Below are positions 49,717 to 59,089 of a stretch of DNA of 64,000 nucleotides, in pieces. This DNA is from DATMNI01 sp035570275 (GTDB lineage Bacteria; Acidobacteriota; Terriglobia; Bryobacterales; Bryobacteraceae), in assembly GCA_035570275.1 (NCBI GenBank), contig DATMNI010000373.1:1-64000 (forward strand). The letters are read 5' to 3'. The position numbers and the translations under genes are program-made. Under the pieces are notes generated by a model. It was not told where the DNA came from. It ran no database searches and was given only the letters and a program-made list of their open reading frames with translations. The number at the start of each line of letters is the position of its first letter. Position 1 is the stretch's first letter.

Positions 49717-49833
49717 ATGCTCACAGGGCTGTTCGCATCCTTGCAAGGACTGGGCCTCAAGCTGGAACTCCGCAAGGCGCCGCTGGAGGTGCTGGTGTTC
49801 GACCAGGTGCTGAAGATGCCGACGGAGAACTAG
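49717..49833 (+). pseudogene. C-terminal remnant of a TIGR03435-type protein
   Basis: Thirty-eight codons read MLTGLFASLQGLGLKLELRK, then APLEVLVFDQVLKMPTEN, which matches the end of soil-associated TIGR03435 proteins (LFTALQEQLGLKLE..KGPVEVLVIDHVEKPTEN in typical members, from memory). Upstream is only repeat A. It is a 3' fragment left after a rearrangement at the repeat. Confidence 0.6.
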
Positions 49834-50028
49834 GCTCGCGTAGCCCAAACGGGACAAATTGGCCCGGAAAAAACGGCTAACTCCTTTGTTTCGACAAAAA
49901 ACCGGGCCAAACTGGCCTGGACGACCTTGTATTGCTATACGGGATTGCTACACTTAGGACAGATTGGAACCGTTAAGTCTGGTTCCGCCGTTGGCACATC
50001 CGCCGTTGGAACATGAGGAGGAATTCTC

Positions 50029-50601
50029 ATGACGCGTGGAGTACGGGTGTTTGTGGTGGTAATCGTGGCAGCTTTGGTTTCCGCTGCCATAGTCGTAGGC
50101 ATCAGGTTTGTGCCCGCCGCCGGGCGCGCGGTCACGGTGATCCGGCGTCCTTCCGTTGTCACGGGAGCCAAACAATCCATTCCTGGCAGCACGTTGGCCG
50201 CTCTGCGGAACATCGCGCCGTTCGCCACCGTCACGGTATCCTCGGCAGCGGATTCCGGCGGCCAGCCCGCCGGCGTAGCTGATGGCGTGGTGGATTCCAG
50301 TGAATGGGTGGCCCGTGGCGAACTTCAAGGCGCCTGGATCAAACTCACCTGGGACCGCCCGGCCCTGGTGGAACAAATCGATCTCTACGACCGGCCGAGC
50401 CCGCTAGAGAACGTCCTTGGAGGGACCCTGATCTTCGATGACGGCGCTATGATCCCGGTCCCCAAACTCCCGCCCGATGGTACGCCCTGGCACGTCAAGA
50501 TTCCACCAAAGCATGTCACCTGGATCATGTTTCGGATCGACGCCGCCCAAGGCCGCGCCACGGGCCTGGCCGAGATTATGGTTTTGGGAGACGTCGAGTA
50601 G
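50029..50601 (+). CDS. Membrane-anchored galactose-binding-like domain protein
   Basis: A 190-residue protein with an N-terminal membrane segment (about 8-26) and a domain from about 64 with VTVSSAADSGGQPAGVADGV, WIKLTWDRPALVEQIDLYDR and VTWIMFRIDAAQGRATGLAE, which has the jelly-roll pattern of F5/8-type C (galactose-binding-like) domains. It faces the periplasm. AGGAGG lies eight bases before the ATG. Confidence 0.7.
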   Translation: MTRGVRVFVVVIVAALVSAAIVVGIRFVPAAGRAVTVIRRPSVVTGAKQSIPGSTLAALRNIAPFATVTVSSAADSGGQPAGVADGVVDSSEWVARGELQGAWIKLTWDRPALVEQIDLYDRPSPLENVLGGTLIFDDGAMIPVPKLPPDGTPWHVKIPPKHVTWIMFRIDAAQGRATGLAEIMVLGDVE

Positions 50602-50688
50602 CCACGGCCGGCACCGGCGCTACACCCTGCTATCGCACGCTGCTATAATTAGCGGCGGAGCGGGGCCGCGATTGCCCTTCCGAACCCG

Positions 50689-51291
50689 ATGCGCCCCGTA
50701 TCGTTCTGCGCAATTACCGTGGCAGCGTTGGCCACAATGCTTACCGCGGAGAGCCCTGCCCGGACGGCCGGCGTCACCATTGTGCTCGATTTCCAGGGAC
50801 CGCGCTCGGAAAGATCGGTTCAGGAAATGAAGCGTGAGTTCGAGGGAATCCTGAAGAGTTCCGGCCTCGCCTTTGAATGGCGCATGCGCGACGAGGCCAA
50901 CCAGGTAACCTCCAACCATCTGGTGGTAGTGCGCTTTAAAGGGAAGTGCGTCCTGGAACCGGTGGGCTACCTGTACGACGAGCGGGGCCCGCTGGCCTTC
51001 ACCTACTCCACCGATGGCGCCGTACAACCGTACAGCGAAGTGGCTTGCGATAAGGTGGCGTCCAGTATCCGGTCCGCCATGTTCGGCGGCGATTTCGCCA
51101 ACGCCGATGAGTTCCTGGGGCGCGCGCTCGGCCGTGTTCTGGCGCACGAATTGGTGCATATGCTTTCGAAGTCCCGCGCCCACGCCAGGAGCGGCGTCGA
51201 AAAGGCTGCGTTGTCCGGCAAACTCCTGATTGCGCCGGACATGCGGCTGGATGCGGCCGATCTGGAGAAGCTTCACACCCTTGTCCAATGA
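50689..51291 (+). CDS. Secreted HExxH protein, possible zinc metallopeptidase
   Basis: A 200-residue protein with a signal peptide (about 1-22). GRALGRVLAHELVHMLSKSR gives an HExxH motif at about 152-156, the zinc-binding motif of many metallopeptidases; no third ligand is obvious. A TATAAT at 50644-50649 may be its promoter. Acidobacterial proteins of this size with HELVHML are usually hypothetical. Confidence 0.6.
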   Translation: MRPVSFCAITVAALATMLTAESPARTAGVTIVLDFQGPRSERSVQEMKREFEGILKSSGLAFEWRMRDEANQVTSNHLVVVRFKGKCVLEPVGYLYDERGPLAFTYSTDGAVQPYSEVACDKVASSIRSAMFGGDFANADEFLGRALGRVLAHELVHMLSKSRAHARSGVEKAALSGKLLIAPDMRLDAADLEKLHTLVQ

Positions 51292-51617
51292 TGGTCCCGT
51301 GAGACAGGCATTCCCCGGCATAAAATAATTTGATTCGACATATGGTTCGGAAACTGATAACCTTTCTGGTGATCCTGCACGTCTGCGCCCAGCTGGCGTA
51401 GCCTCCGCTCCTGGTCTTGAGCACTGTGCCCCTGTTCGGCACGCTGAAGCCCGGAGCTTGGGTTGCGACCGTGAGCCTTCTAACCAAATCGAAAATCCTG
51501 CCGTACGCCGTCACGTCCATGCCTGCGGGACGCCGTGGCGTGGTATGCCTGCCTGACGCCGGCCGCCCCAATGTTCGAGGAAATCCGAAAGCTAATTTCA
51601 TCCAGCAAGGGAGAATT
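51292..51617. other. Gap with a 19-residue signal-peptide-like ORF
   Basis: ATG 51342 opens MVRKLITFLVILHVCAQLA and stops at 51401, a signal-peptide-like stretch without a mature protein; it may be a remnant of a secreted-protein gene. The rest of the gap holds no gene I can support, only the ribosome-binding site AAGGGAG before 51618. Confidence 0.35.
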
Positions 51618-52763
51618 ATGAACGTCTGTCTGACTGACGAACAGAAGCAAGACTTCTTGAAACGCGGTTTTTCGCGCCGGACACTCGGCCGCGTGGCCGC
51701 AATGATGACTGCCGGAGCGGCGCTGCCGTTTTTCAACGAGTCTGCGATGGCGCAACTCTCGGCGGTCCGCGGCATGCCGCCGGATGCCGTGAAAATCAAC
51801 GCCAACGAGAACCCGCTGGGCCCGTGCCCGGAAGCGCTGCAGGCGATTCACAACGTGGCGGCGCAAGGCGGCCGTTATCTGTACGAGGAAACGTTTGGCT
51901 TTACCGAACTGCTGGCTGAGCAGGAGGGCATTAAGGCGACCTACGTGCAGCCCTACCCCGGTTCCAGCGCGCCGCTGCATCAGGCGGTGCTGGGCTTCTG
52001 CTCGCCGACGAAATCCTTCGTCACCGGCGACCCAGGCTATGAAGCGGGCGAGCGGGCCGCGGAGTTCATCGGCGCCAAGGTGAAGCGGGTGCCGTTGACC
52101 AAGACTTACGCCCACGATGTGAAGGCCATGGCCGCGGCCGATCCGAACGCGGGCCTGATCTACATCTGCAACCCCAACAACCCAACCGGCACGCTGACGC
52201 CGCGCGCGGATATCGAGTGGCTGGTGGAAAACAAGCCCAAGGGCAGCGTCCTGATGCTGGACGAAGCGTACATCCACATCGCCGGCGCTCAGATGGGCTC
52301 CGACTTCGTGGCCAAGGATAAGGACGTCATTGTTCTGCGCACGTTCTCGAAGATTTACGGCATGGCCGGCATTCGGGCGGGGGCGGCATTGGGGCGTCCG
52401 GACCTGCTCAAGAAGATCACGTCATGGTCGGCCGGCGCCCTGCCGGTGACGGGCATGGTGGCCGCCACCGCCAGCCTGAAATCCAAGACCGTGGTGCCGG
52501 AGCGGCGCAAGATCATCGGCAACGTGCGCGAAGACGTCTTCGGATTCCTGGACAAGCACAACTTCAAATACGTGCCTTCGGTCTCAAACAAGTTCATGGT
52601 CGACGTGAAGCGCCCGGGCGGCGAAATCATCAAAGCCATGAGCAAGGAGAATGTTTATATCGGGCGCGTGTGGCCGAGTTGGCCGACCTACGTAAGGGTT
52701 TCGGTGGGCACGCAGGACGAAATGAACAAGTTCAAGGCCGCGTTTCTAAAGGTGATGGCTTGA
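51618..52763 (+). CDS. Tat-exported HisC-like aminotransferase
   Basis: A 381-residue fold-type I PLP aminotransferase close to histidinol-phosphate aminotransferase. A Tat leader (FSRRTLGRVAAMMTAGAALP) covers about 18-37, so the enzyme is probably periplasmic, unlike true HisC. INANENPLGPCPEAL is the substrate-binding start, NPNNPTGT, DEAYIH and RTFSKIYGMAGIRAG (PLP Lys) follow. The start is ATG 51618 with AAGGGAGA upstream. Four bases of its end overlap the transporter gene. The substrate is unknown. Confidence 0.85.
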   Translation: MNVCLTDEQKQDFLKRGFSRRTLGRVAAMMTAGAALPFFNESAMAQLSAVRGMPPDAVKINANENPLGPCPEALQAIHNVAAQGGRYLYEETFGFTELLAEQEGIKATYVQPYPGSSAPLHQAVLGFCSPTKSFVTGDPGYEAGERAAEFIGAKVKRVPLTKTYAHDVKAMAAADPNAGLIYICNPNNPTGTLTPRADIEWLVENKPKGSVLMLDEAYIHIAGAQMGSDFVAKDKDVIVLRTFSKIYGMAGIRAGAALGRPDLLKKITSWSAGALPVTGMVAATASLKSKTVVPERRKIIGNVREDVFGFLDKHNFKYVPSVSNKFMVDVKRPGGEIIKAMSKENVYIGRVWPSWPTYVRVSVGTQDEMNKFKAAFLKVMA

Positions 52764-54049
52764 ACCTGCGCGCCATTCTGGGAAGCAGATCCCGAGGCGC
52801 GCATTACAGCGGGGCTCAGTTTCTAGGCGACTGTTCGGGCGGCGTGATTGCAGCGTTAATCGCGCTGCCTTACGGTCTGGCTATGGCTTCGCTCATGGGG
52901 TTGCCGCCGGTGCTCGGGGTTTTCACCTCGATCCTCACGGCACCCGTGATCGCGTTGCTGGGGCGCAATCCGGTGCTGATCGGGGGAACGGCCAGCGCCA
53001 CCGTCCCTTTCATTGCGATGGCGGTCAGGCACCAGGGAATCGGCGGCGCCGCCAAAGTCTCCATTGTGGCCTCGGTGATCATGATGGGGTTCTGCGTCAT
53101 GCGCCTGGGCCGGCACATTACCAGGGTTCCGCACGCCGTGGTGACGGGCTTTTCGTGCGGAATCGGCGGCATGATGCTGATTTCCCAGTTGGACACCATC
53201 CTGGGCGTGGATTCCGCGGCCACGCGGTCGGCCGGTTCCACCGTGACACAATTGTTGGCGCTGTTCGATCGCCTGGGCGGCATCCGCCTGGTGCCGCTGG
53301 CTCTTGGCATCACCGTGATTGTGGCGGCGACGGCGGCCGCCAGGCTTTCCCCGCGCGCCCCGGCGCCGCTGATCGGCGTTGGGCTGGCGATTATTTTGGG
53401 ACGGGTCCTGGGCTTCCATGAAAAAGAGATCGGCGCCATGACGTCGGTGGTGCCGCCGTTCGTCGGCTTCTCCTGGAGCCCGCAGGATGTCTTTACGGTG
53501 CTGCCCTCGGCATTCGCCCTGGCATTTGTGTCGTCGGTCAATATTCTGATCACATCGCGCGTGGTGGAGCACTTCCGCGGGCGGCACAAACGGGCCAAGA
53601 CTACCGATGCCGACGCCGAGTTGGGGGCGTACGGCATCGCCAATATCTGCGCGGGTGTATTCGGAGCGCCGCTCAGCGTTGGAATTCCGGCACGCAGTCT
53701 GGCAGTTGTCCGCTGCGGCGGCACCACCCGGCTTGCCAACCTTCTGCACGCCGTGTTTTTGGCCGGGATATTGTGGCTGGGCGCGGGTCTGGTTTCGCAC
53801 ATTCCTTTGCCGGCGCTGGCCGGAGTGACCGCCTGGATGGGTTTGTGCCTGTTGGATTGGAGCGCGTGGCGAAGGTTGCCGAAGATGAGCCGCGTGGACG
53901 CCGCCGCGTTTCTGGCCACCGCCGCTTCGGTTCTGGCGGTTAATGCGGTGCTGGCGGTGGCGATCGGTTGCTCACTGTACGCCGTTCAGGGTCTTTATCT
54001 GCGCTGGATGAGGCCGTCCTCACGCGTCCCGGATCTGCAGGTTGACTGA
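52760..54049 (+). CDS. SulP-family anion transporter without STAS domain
   Basis: A 429-residue membrane protein with about twelve helices. DCSGGVIAALIALPYGLAMA is the first SulP motif, and GTASATVPFIAM, VTGFSCGIGGMMLISQLD and PLSVGIPARSLAV follow. The C-terminal STAS domain of SulP proteins is missing. The start TTG 52760 overlaps the aminotransferase stop (TTGA), so the two are translationally coupled. It may transport a dicarboxylate, bicarbonate or sulfate, or a product of the aminotransferase. Confidence 0.85.
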   Translation: MNLRAILGSRSRGAHYSGAQFLGDCSGGVIAALIALPYGLAMASLMGLPPVLGVFTSILTAPVIALLGRNPVLIGGTASATVPFIAMAVRHQGIGGAAKVSIVASVIMMGFCVMRLGRHITRVPHAVVTGFSCGIGGMMLISQLDTILGVDSAATRSAGSTVTQLLALFDRLGGIRLVPLALGITVIVAATAAARLSPRAPAPLIGVGLAIILGRVLGFHEKEIGAMTSVVPPFVGFSWSPQDVFTVLPSAFALAFVSSVNILITSRVVEHFRGRHKRAKTTDADAELGAYGIANICAGVFGAPLSVGIPARSLAVVRCGGTTRLANLLHAVFLAGILWLGAGLVSHIPLPALAGVTAWMGLCLLDWSAWRRLPKMSRVDAAAFLATAASVLAVNAVLAVAIGCSLYAVQGLYLRWMRPSSRVPDLQVD

Positions 54050-54079
54050 CGGCCTGTCCCGTTCAGACGCCTGTCCCGT

Positions 54080-54493
54080 TCATAAAACTGCTATGCCGGT
54101 CCGGCGCGCGTACTCCAACATCTTTTGATCGCGCGTAAGCAAACGGGCCCTCATGCGCCTGGCGGTTGCCATGATGATCCGGTCGGCAGGATCGCCGTGG
54201 AAGGATTCTTCCAGCCTCGTGCTATCGATGGCGATCTCCGGCGTCAGCGGCACGAGCGACAACCCCGGCGTGGCCAAGGCGTCTCTGACCCACTCCTCGC
54301 ACGGTGAGCTGAGCTCGATTCGCCCTTTGGCTTCGAGCAGCCCAAGCTCCCAAACCGAAATCACGGAAAGCAGGAGAGCGCCCGCGCCCGAGGCCTGTTG
54401 GATGGCCAGACGCAGGCGCTGGGGGACGGGATCGATTTCGCCGGATTCCAGCCAAATCCAGTAGTGCGTATCCAGCAGCAGGGGCGTTTCCAT
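54080..54493 (-). CDS. VapC-type PIN toxin
   Basis: A 137-residue PIN-domain ribonuclease. Ligands: D in LLLDTHYWIWL (about 8), E in ISVWELGLLEAKG (about 48), D in FHGDPADRIIMATA (about 101-104) and D in LLTRDQKMLEYAR (about 121). It cleaves RNA, often tRNA. It is downstream of its antitoxin gene. Confidence 0.88.
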   Translation of the reverse strand: METPLLLDTHYWIWLESGEIDPVPQRLRLAIQQASGAGALLLSVISVWELGLLEAKGRIELSSPCEEWVRDALATPGLSLVPLTPEIAIDSTRLEESFHGDPADRIIMATARRMRARLLTRDQKMLEYARRTGIAVL

Positions 54494-54530
54494 CCGCGTT
54501 ACCCATCCGCGTTACCCATCCGCGCTACTC
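54494..54530. repeat. Short tandem repeat between VapB and VapC genes
   Basis: The 13-base unit ACCCATCCGCGTT occurs three to four times between the two genes, ending in the last codons of the antitoxin gene. Confidence 0.6.
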
Positions 54531-54776
54531 GTCCGCGTCCCATTTCTCACCAGTCGGCCCGATGATATCGCCCAAGATTTTACAAGTTCCTTTCATGCGC
54601 CCGAAAATCTGCGGAATCTCCTGCTCGATGGGCACCAGCCGCGCCACCGGCCGCCCACGCTTGGTGATGATCAGTTCCTTCCGGCTCTGCTCAACCTCGT
54701 CGAGCAGGTGAAGGCACTTGGCCTTGAACTCCCCCGCCGCTATTTCCTGCTTCATACCCGTGGCCGCTTTAGTCAT
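54525..54776 (-). CDS. Phd/YefM-type antitoxin
   Basis: An 83-residue antitoxin: IAAGEFKAKCLHLLDEVEQS and ELIITKRGRPVARLVPI are typical of Phd/YefM DNA-binding domains. The C-terminal tail (KILGDIIGPTGEKWDADE) binds the toxin. It lies upstream of the PIN toxin gene with a 31-base gap. Phd-type antitoxins also repress their operon. The 285-base gap to the TonB gene holds an 11-base repeat CACAGCCCCCT (54829-54862) and no gene. Confidence 0.87.
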   Translation of the reverse strand: MTKAATGMKQEIAAGEFKAKCLHLLDEVEQSRKELIITKRGRPVARLVPIEQEIPQIFGRMKGTCKILGDIIGPTGEKWDADE

Positions 54777-55061
54777 ATGGTTATACCCATGGTCATCTTA
54801 CCATGGTCAGATAGCGTTTTACAAGGTTTGCACAGCCCCCACAGCCCCCTACAGCCCCCTTATCCGTTTTCTTGAATGCCCCCAATCCAAAAAACCATTG
54901 CTGCGACCGCTGATTTTACTAGACCTTTTCCCTGGACGTACGCTATTCTTGTCCACAACCAGGGGAAATCCCTTTCCAGCGCCTCGTCGCGCGAACGCTT
55001 CGGAAACTCCGCAGTTTCCAGTTTTCGCATCCGATCCATTCCATCACGGGAGGCAATTCAA

Positions 55062-58000
55062 GTGAGATTACCAGTTATTCTTGGTGCGGCGCTATGGCTC
55101 GCTACCTTGTCGTGGACACAGTCTTTTCTCGGGGGCATACGGGGTACGGTCTTCGATGCTGGAGGTGGAGCCGTCACCGACGTCAGGCTTTCCCTGACCG
55201 ACGAAGCTACCGCGACGCATCGATCGACGCTATCGTCGGGCGACGGCAGTTACAATTTCAGCCAGGTTGTGCCGGCCACTTACACCGTGACGGCCGAAGC
55301 GCCGGGCTTTAAGAAGATCGAACGCAAGCACGTGATCGTGGCCACCCAGGAGTTTGTCTCGCTTGACTTGAAACTGGAACTGGGCGCGGTGAGCGAAAGC
55401 GTGCAGGTCACCGAAGAGGTGCCGCTGATCGAATCCACCAACGCCTCCCAAGGCCAGGTGCTGGACCACCAGCAACTCATCGACCTGCCCAATCTGGGCC
55501 GCAATCCGTTCATGATGTCGAAGCTGGCGCAAAACGTCACACCGGTTGGCGACCCGCACTACAACCGGATGGAAGACCAGAGCGGTTCTTCGCAGATCTC
55601 GATCGCCGGCGGACCGGTTCGCGGCAACAATTATCTGCTGGATGGAATTCCGATAACCGACGCGGCCAACCGCGCCATCATTATCCCCACGCTGGAAGCC
55701 GTGCAGGAAGTCAAGATCCAGTCCAACACCTACGACGCCGAAATGGCGCGCACCGGCGGCGGCATGTTCAACACCTACCTGAAGTCGGGAACCAACGAGC
55801 TGCACGGCAGCCTGTTCGGATCGATGCGGGCCACCAGTTGGGCGGCCAACAATTTCTTCAACAACGCGGCGGGAATCCCGCTGCCGAACCAGCCGAACTA
55901 CACGTTTGGGGCGAGCTTCGGCGGCCCGGTCCGAATTCCCAAAGTTTACAACGGCAAGAACCGCACCTTCTTCTGGCTGGCGTGGGAGGACTACGACGAT
56001 ACGCAGTCGAATTCTTCGCAGTTCACGACGCCGACCGCGCTGGAGCGCATTGGCGATTTCTCGCAAAGCAAGACGGCCAGCGGCGGATTGAACCTGATCT
56101 ACGATCCTTTGACCACGGTGTGCGCGGGCAGCACGTGCACACGCCAACCCTTCGCCGGGAACATTATCCCGGCCACCCGCGTGAACCCCGTGGGCAGGGC
56201 GATCGCCGCGACCTATGTGACGCCGCAGACCACCTCCGCCTTCTATGGGGCGCCCAACCTCACCGGCGTCGGCGTGCTGCCGGCGCGCGCGGCGCAGAAA
56301 ACGGCCAAGCTCGACCACCAGGTGACCACTAAGTGGCGGGCCAGTTTGAGTTATTTGCGCTACTTTTCGCTGGAGCCCGGCAACACCTGGTTCCCAACCG
56401 TTTCTTCACCCGACCAGTGGCGGTTGCAGCGCCGTGTGGACACCACGCAGTTCAACAACATCGTCACCCTCTCACCGACCATGGTGCTGACCGTGCGCTA
56501 CGGATTCAACCGCTTCCCTAACTATGGATACCAGGTGAGCCAAGGCTTTAATCTGGCCAATCTGGGCTTTGACCCCGGGTTCGTGAGCCAGGTGCCTTCG
56601 CCCACTTTTCCCAACGTCACCATGACCTCACAGTACAGCCTGGGCACCAACAACAACTTCTACTACGTGCATCACTCCAAGAATTTCTCGAGCGGCATTT
56701 CGAAGTTCCAGGGCCGTCACAATCTGAAGGCCGGCTTCGATTTCCGGCGCATTCACGACGATGGCAACGACTTCGCCAATAGCGCCGGCGCTTTCACCTT
56801 CAACGGCGTCTTCTCCCGCTCCACCCCGCTGACCGCGGTTTCCGGCACCGGCGCCGATATGGCGGACATGCTGCTGGGAACGGCCTCGGCGGGCACCGGC
56901 TACATCCCCACCAAGCTCTACGAATATGCGAATTACTATGGGCTGTACGCTCAGGACGATATTCGTCTGACCAAGTCCCTGACCATCAACCTGGGGCTCC
57001 GCTGGGAGCGTGAGTACGGCTTGCAGGAATCGCACAATTCCATGGTGGTTGGGTTCAATGAGGCAGCGGCCAACCCGCTGGCGGCCAACGTCACGGGCAT
57101 CTCGCCCAAGGGCGTGCTTGAGTTCGCCGGCGTCAACGGGAACAGCGTGCACGTGGGCAATCCGAACCTGAATAAGCTCGGCCCCCGCATCGGTATTGCC
57201 TGGGCCTTGAACTCCCTGACCACCATCCGCGCGGGCTACGGGCTCTACTGGGCGCCGCAGTTCGCCATCGGGACTCCGTACAACCCGCCGGGTTTCACGG
57301 CCACCACATCGCAAATTGTGTCGAATGACGGCAACGCCACGCCGGCCACCTTTCTCAACAACCCGTTCCCGACCGGTCTGGCGAAGCCCACGGGCAGTTC
57401 GCTGGGCGACCTTACCGGCATCGGACAGAGCCTGACGCTGATTGACCCCGGCGCCAAGTCGCCGCGCGTGAACCAGTTCTCGCTGGATGTGCAGCGGCAA
57501 CTGCCTTTCGGCATCGCAGCGGAAGTCGGCTACGTCGGCTCACGTTCGTCGCACCTTTCGCAGGCTACCGCCAACGTCAATATCAACGCGCTGAACCCCG
57601 CGCTGCTTTCGCAGGGGTCGGCGCTCACGGCCACCGTGGCCAACCCGTTCTTCGGAAAAGGCGGCGCCGGGGTGATCGGCAGCGCCACGCTGAGCCAGGT
57701 GCAACTCCTGTTGCCGTATCCAACCTTCAGCAGCATCAACCTGACGTTGAGCGACCGCTCCCGGGCGCGCTACGATTCGCTGGTCGCCAAAGCCCAGAAA
57801 CGGATGAGCATGGGTTTAACGCTGCTCTCGACGCTGACCTGGTCGCGGAACTACGATTCCAGCTCCGGCGGCGCGGGCAACTTCCTGAACGGCGGCAATG
57901 CCGGTCCCCAGAACCCTTACGATTTCGGATCGGAGTACAGCCTGGCCAATGTGGATGCGCCGCTGCGCTGGTCCACCGGCTTCACCTTCGAGCTGCCTTT

Positions 58001-58508
58001 CGGCAAGGGAAAGAAGTTCCTGTCGAGCAGCAAGACGCTGGACTACGCGGTGGGCGGCTGGTCGATCAATTCCATCAGCGTCTACCAGTCCGGTTTCCCG
58101 GTGCAGATCACGCAGAGCACCAATAACAATTCGGTGTTCGGCTACGCCAGCCAGCGGCCCAGCGCCACGGGAGTCTCACCGGTAACCAGCGGCAGCCTGG
58201 AATCGCGCCTGGGCAATTACATCAACCCCGCGGCCTTCGCCACCTCGCCCCGCGGAACCTTCGGCAACCTGGCCCGCACGCTGGATATGCGCGGACCCGG
58301 CCAGGGCAATTGGGACATGTCGATCTTCAAGAGCTTCTCTGTGACCGAAAAGTTGAAGGGCCAGTTCCGCGCCGAAGCTCTGAACGCGTTCAACACTCCT
58401 ATGTTCGCCGCCCCGAATGTCTCGTTCGGCAGCAGTTCCTTCGGCCGCATCACGTCGCAGGTCAACTTCTCACGAATGATGCAGCTGGGCATCCGGGTCT
58501 TCTTCTAG
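55062..58508 (+). CDS. Oar-like TonB-dependent receptor
   Basis: An 1148-residue outer-membrane protein. The start is GTG 55062, with GGGAGG ten bases upstream, opening a signal peptide VRLPVILGAALWLATLSWTQ. A carboxypeptidase-regulatory-like domain (about 25-110) precedes a plug-like part (NYLLDGIPITDAANRAIIIP, about 190-210) and a large beta-barrel (repeating FNFGLRWERE-type strands). It ends SRMMQLGIRVFF, with the terminal Phe of outer-membrane barrels. Such proteins take up large ligands or anchor surface factors. The frame extends upstream to 54876 but without coding character. Confidence 0.92.
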   Translation: MRLPVILGAALWLATLSWTQSFLGGIRGTVFDAGGGAVTDVRLSLTDEATATHRSTLSSGDGSYNFSQVVPATYTVTAEAPGFKKIERKHVIVATQEFVSLDLKLELGAVSESVQVTEEVPLIESTNASQGQVLDHQQLIDLPNLGRNPFMMSKLAQNVTPVGDPHYNRMEDQSGSSQISIAGGPVRGNNYLLDGIPITDAANRAIIIPTLEAVQEVKIQSNTYDAEMARTGGGMFNTYLKSGTNELHGSLFGSMRATSWAANNFFNNAAGIPLPNQPNYTFGASFGGPVRIPKVYNGKNRTFFWLAWEDYDDTQSNSSQFTTPTALERIGDFSQSKTASGGLNLIYDPLTTVCAGSTCTRQPFAGNIIPATRVNPVGRAIAATYVTPQTTSAFYGAPNLTGVGVLPARAAQKTAKLDHQVTTKWRASLSYLRYFSLEPGNTWFPTVSSPDQWRLQRRVDTTQFNNIVTLSPTMVLTVRYGFNRFPNYGYQVSQGFNLANLGFDPGFVSQVPSPTFPNVTMTSQYSLGTNNNFYYVHHSKNFSSGISKFQGRHNLKAGFDFRRIHDDGNDFANSAGAFTFNGVFSRSTPLTAVSGTGADMADMLLGTASAGTGYIPTKLYEYANYYGLYAQDDIRLTKSLTINLGLRWEREYGLQESHNSMVVGFNEAAANPLAANVTGISPKGVLEFAGVNGNSVHVGNPNLNKLGPRIGIAWALNSLTTIRAGYGLYWAPQFAIGTPYNPPGFTATTSQIVSNDGNATPATFLNNPFPTGLAKPTGSSLGDLTGIGQSLTLIDPGAKSPRVNQFSLDVQRQLPFGIAAEVGYVGSRSSHLSQATANVNINALNPALLSQGSALTATVANPFFGKGGAGVIGSATLSQVQLLLPYPTFSSINLTLSDRSRARYDSLVAKAQKRMSMGLTLLSTLTWSRNYDSSSGGAGNFLNGGNAGPQNPYDFGSEYSLANVDAPLRWSTGFTFELPFGKGKKFLSSSKTLDYAVGGWSINSISVYQSGFPVQITQSTNNNSVFGYASQRPSATGVSPVTSGSLESRLGNYINPAAFATSPRGTFGNLARTLDMRGPGQGNWDMSIFKSFSVTEKLKGQFRAEALNAFNTPMFAAPNVSFGSSSFGRITSQVNFSRMMQLGIRVFF

Positions 58509-59089
58509 GATCTAGCGAGGCTCTGGCTCAGACCGAAAGTGTTCTTCACCGCGGAGACGCGGAGCCGCAGAGAGAGCGCGGAGGAAGACCAAAACTGATA
58601 TGGCTTTCTGCATCGGTCGTAGTTTGTGACAATCCGGGTTGGCGCGCAGAGGAAGCAGAGACACTCACATGCTGACGCTGCGAAGCCTTTGAAGATGGTT
58701 GAGGCCGGGACCGTTACGTATCGCCGCGTGGCGATAGCGCACCTAACCCTACCTGTGTGCAGGCATGCCCTGCGACTTCCCTCCGCGTCTCCGCGGCTCT
58801 GCGGTTAACAGAAACTTGACTCATTCGCATCACATTCGGAGATTCAAGTACTCTAGCGGCACAGGCGCCTGGCGCGGGGCGCTTTTTCGTCTACGCGGCG
58901 CAGCAGACGCGGAGTCACGGTGCCCGGCGCGGAGCGCACTTGAGAAAATGCGATCCGCGTCAGGCTCCGGCGCGCTGTATCGCCTTCGATTCACCGATCG
59001 GCGGCAAGTCCTGGATTCGGGCGCAGGCTTGCCACAGATTGCGCGATCAACCTTTGACCCCAAGATTGCACGCGGAATAAGATCAGGAG
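58509..59089. other. Gap with inverted CCGCGGAGACGCGGAG repeats
   Basis: No gene here. TTCACCGCGGAGACGCGGAG with CCGCAGAG at 58543-58575 is inverted as CCTCCGCGTCTCCGCGGCTC with TGCGGTTAAC at 58780-58809. This rule of sequence (TTAACCGCAGAGACGCGGAG) is a common interspersed bacterial repeat. A run of CTACGCGGCGCAGCAGACGC at 58894 is related. The start of the window (9-60) also has CTCCGCGT words. Confidence 0.55.
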
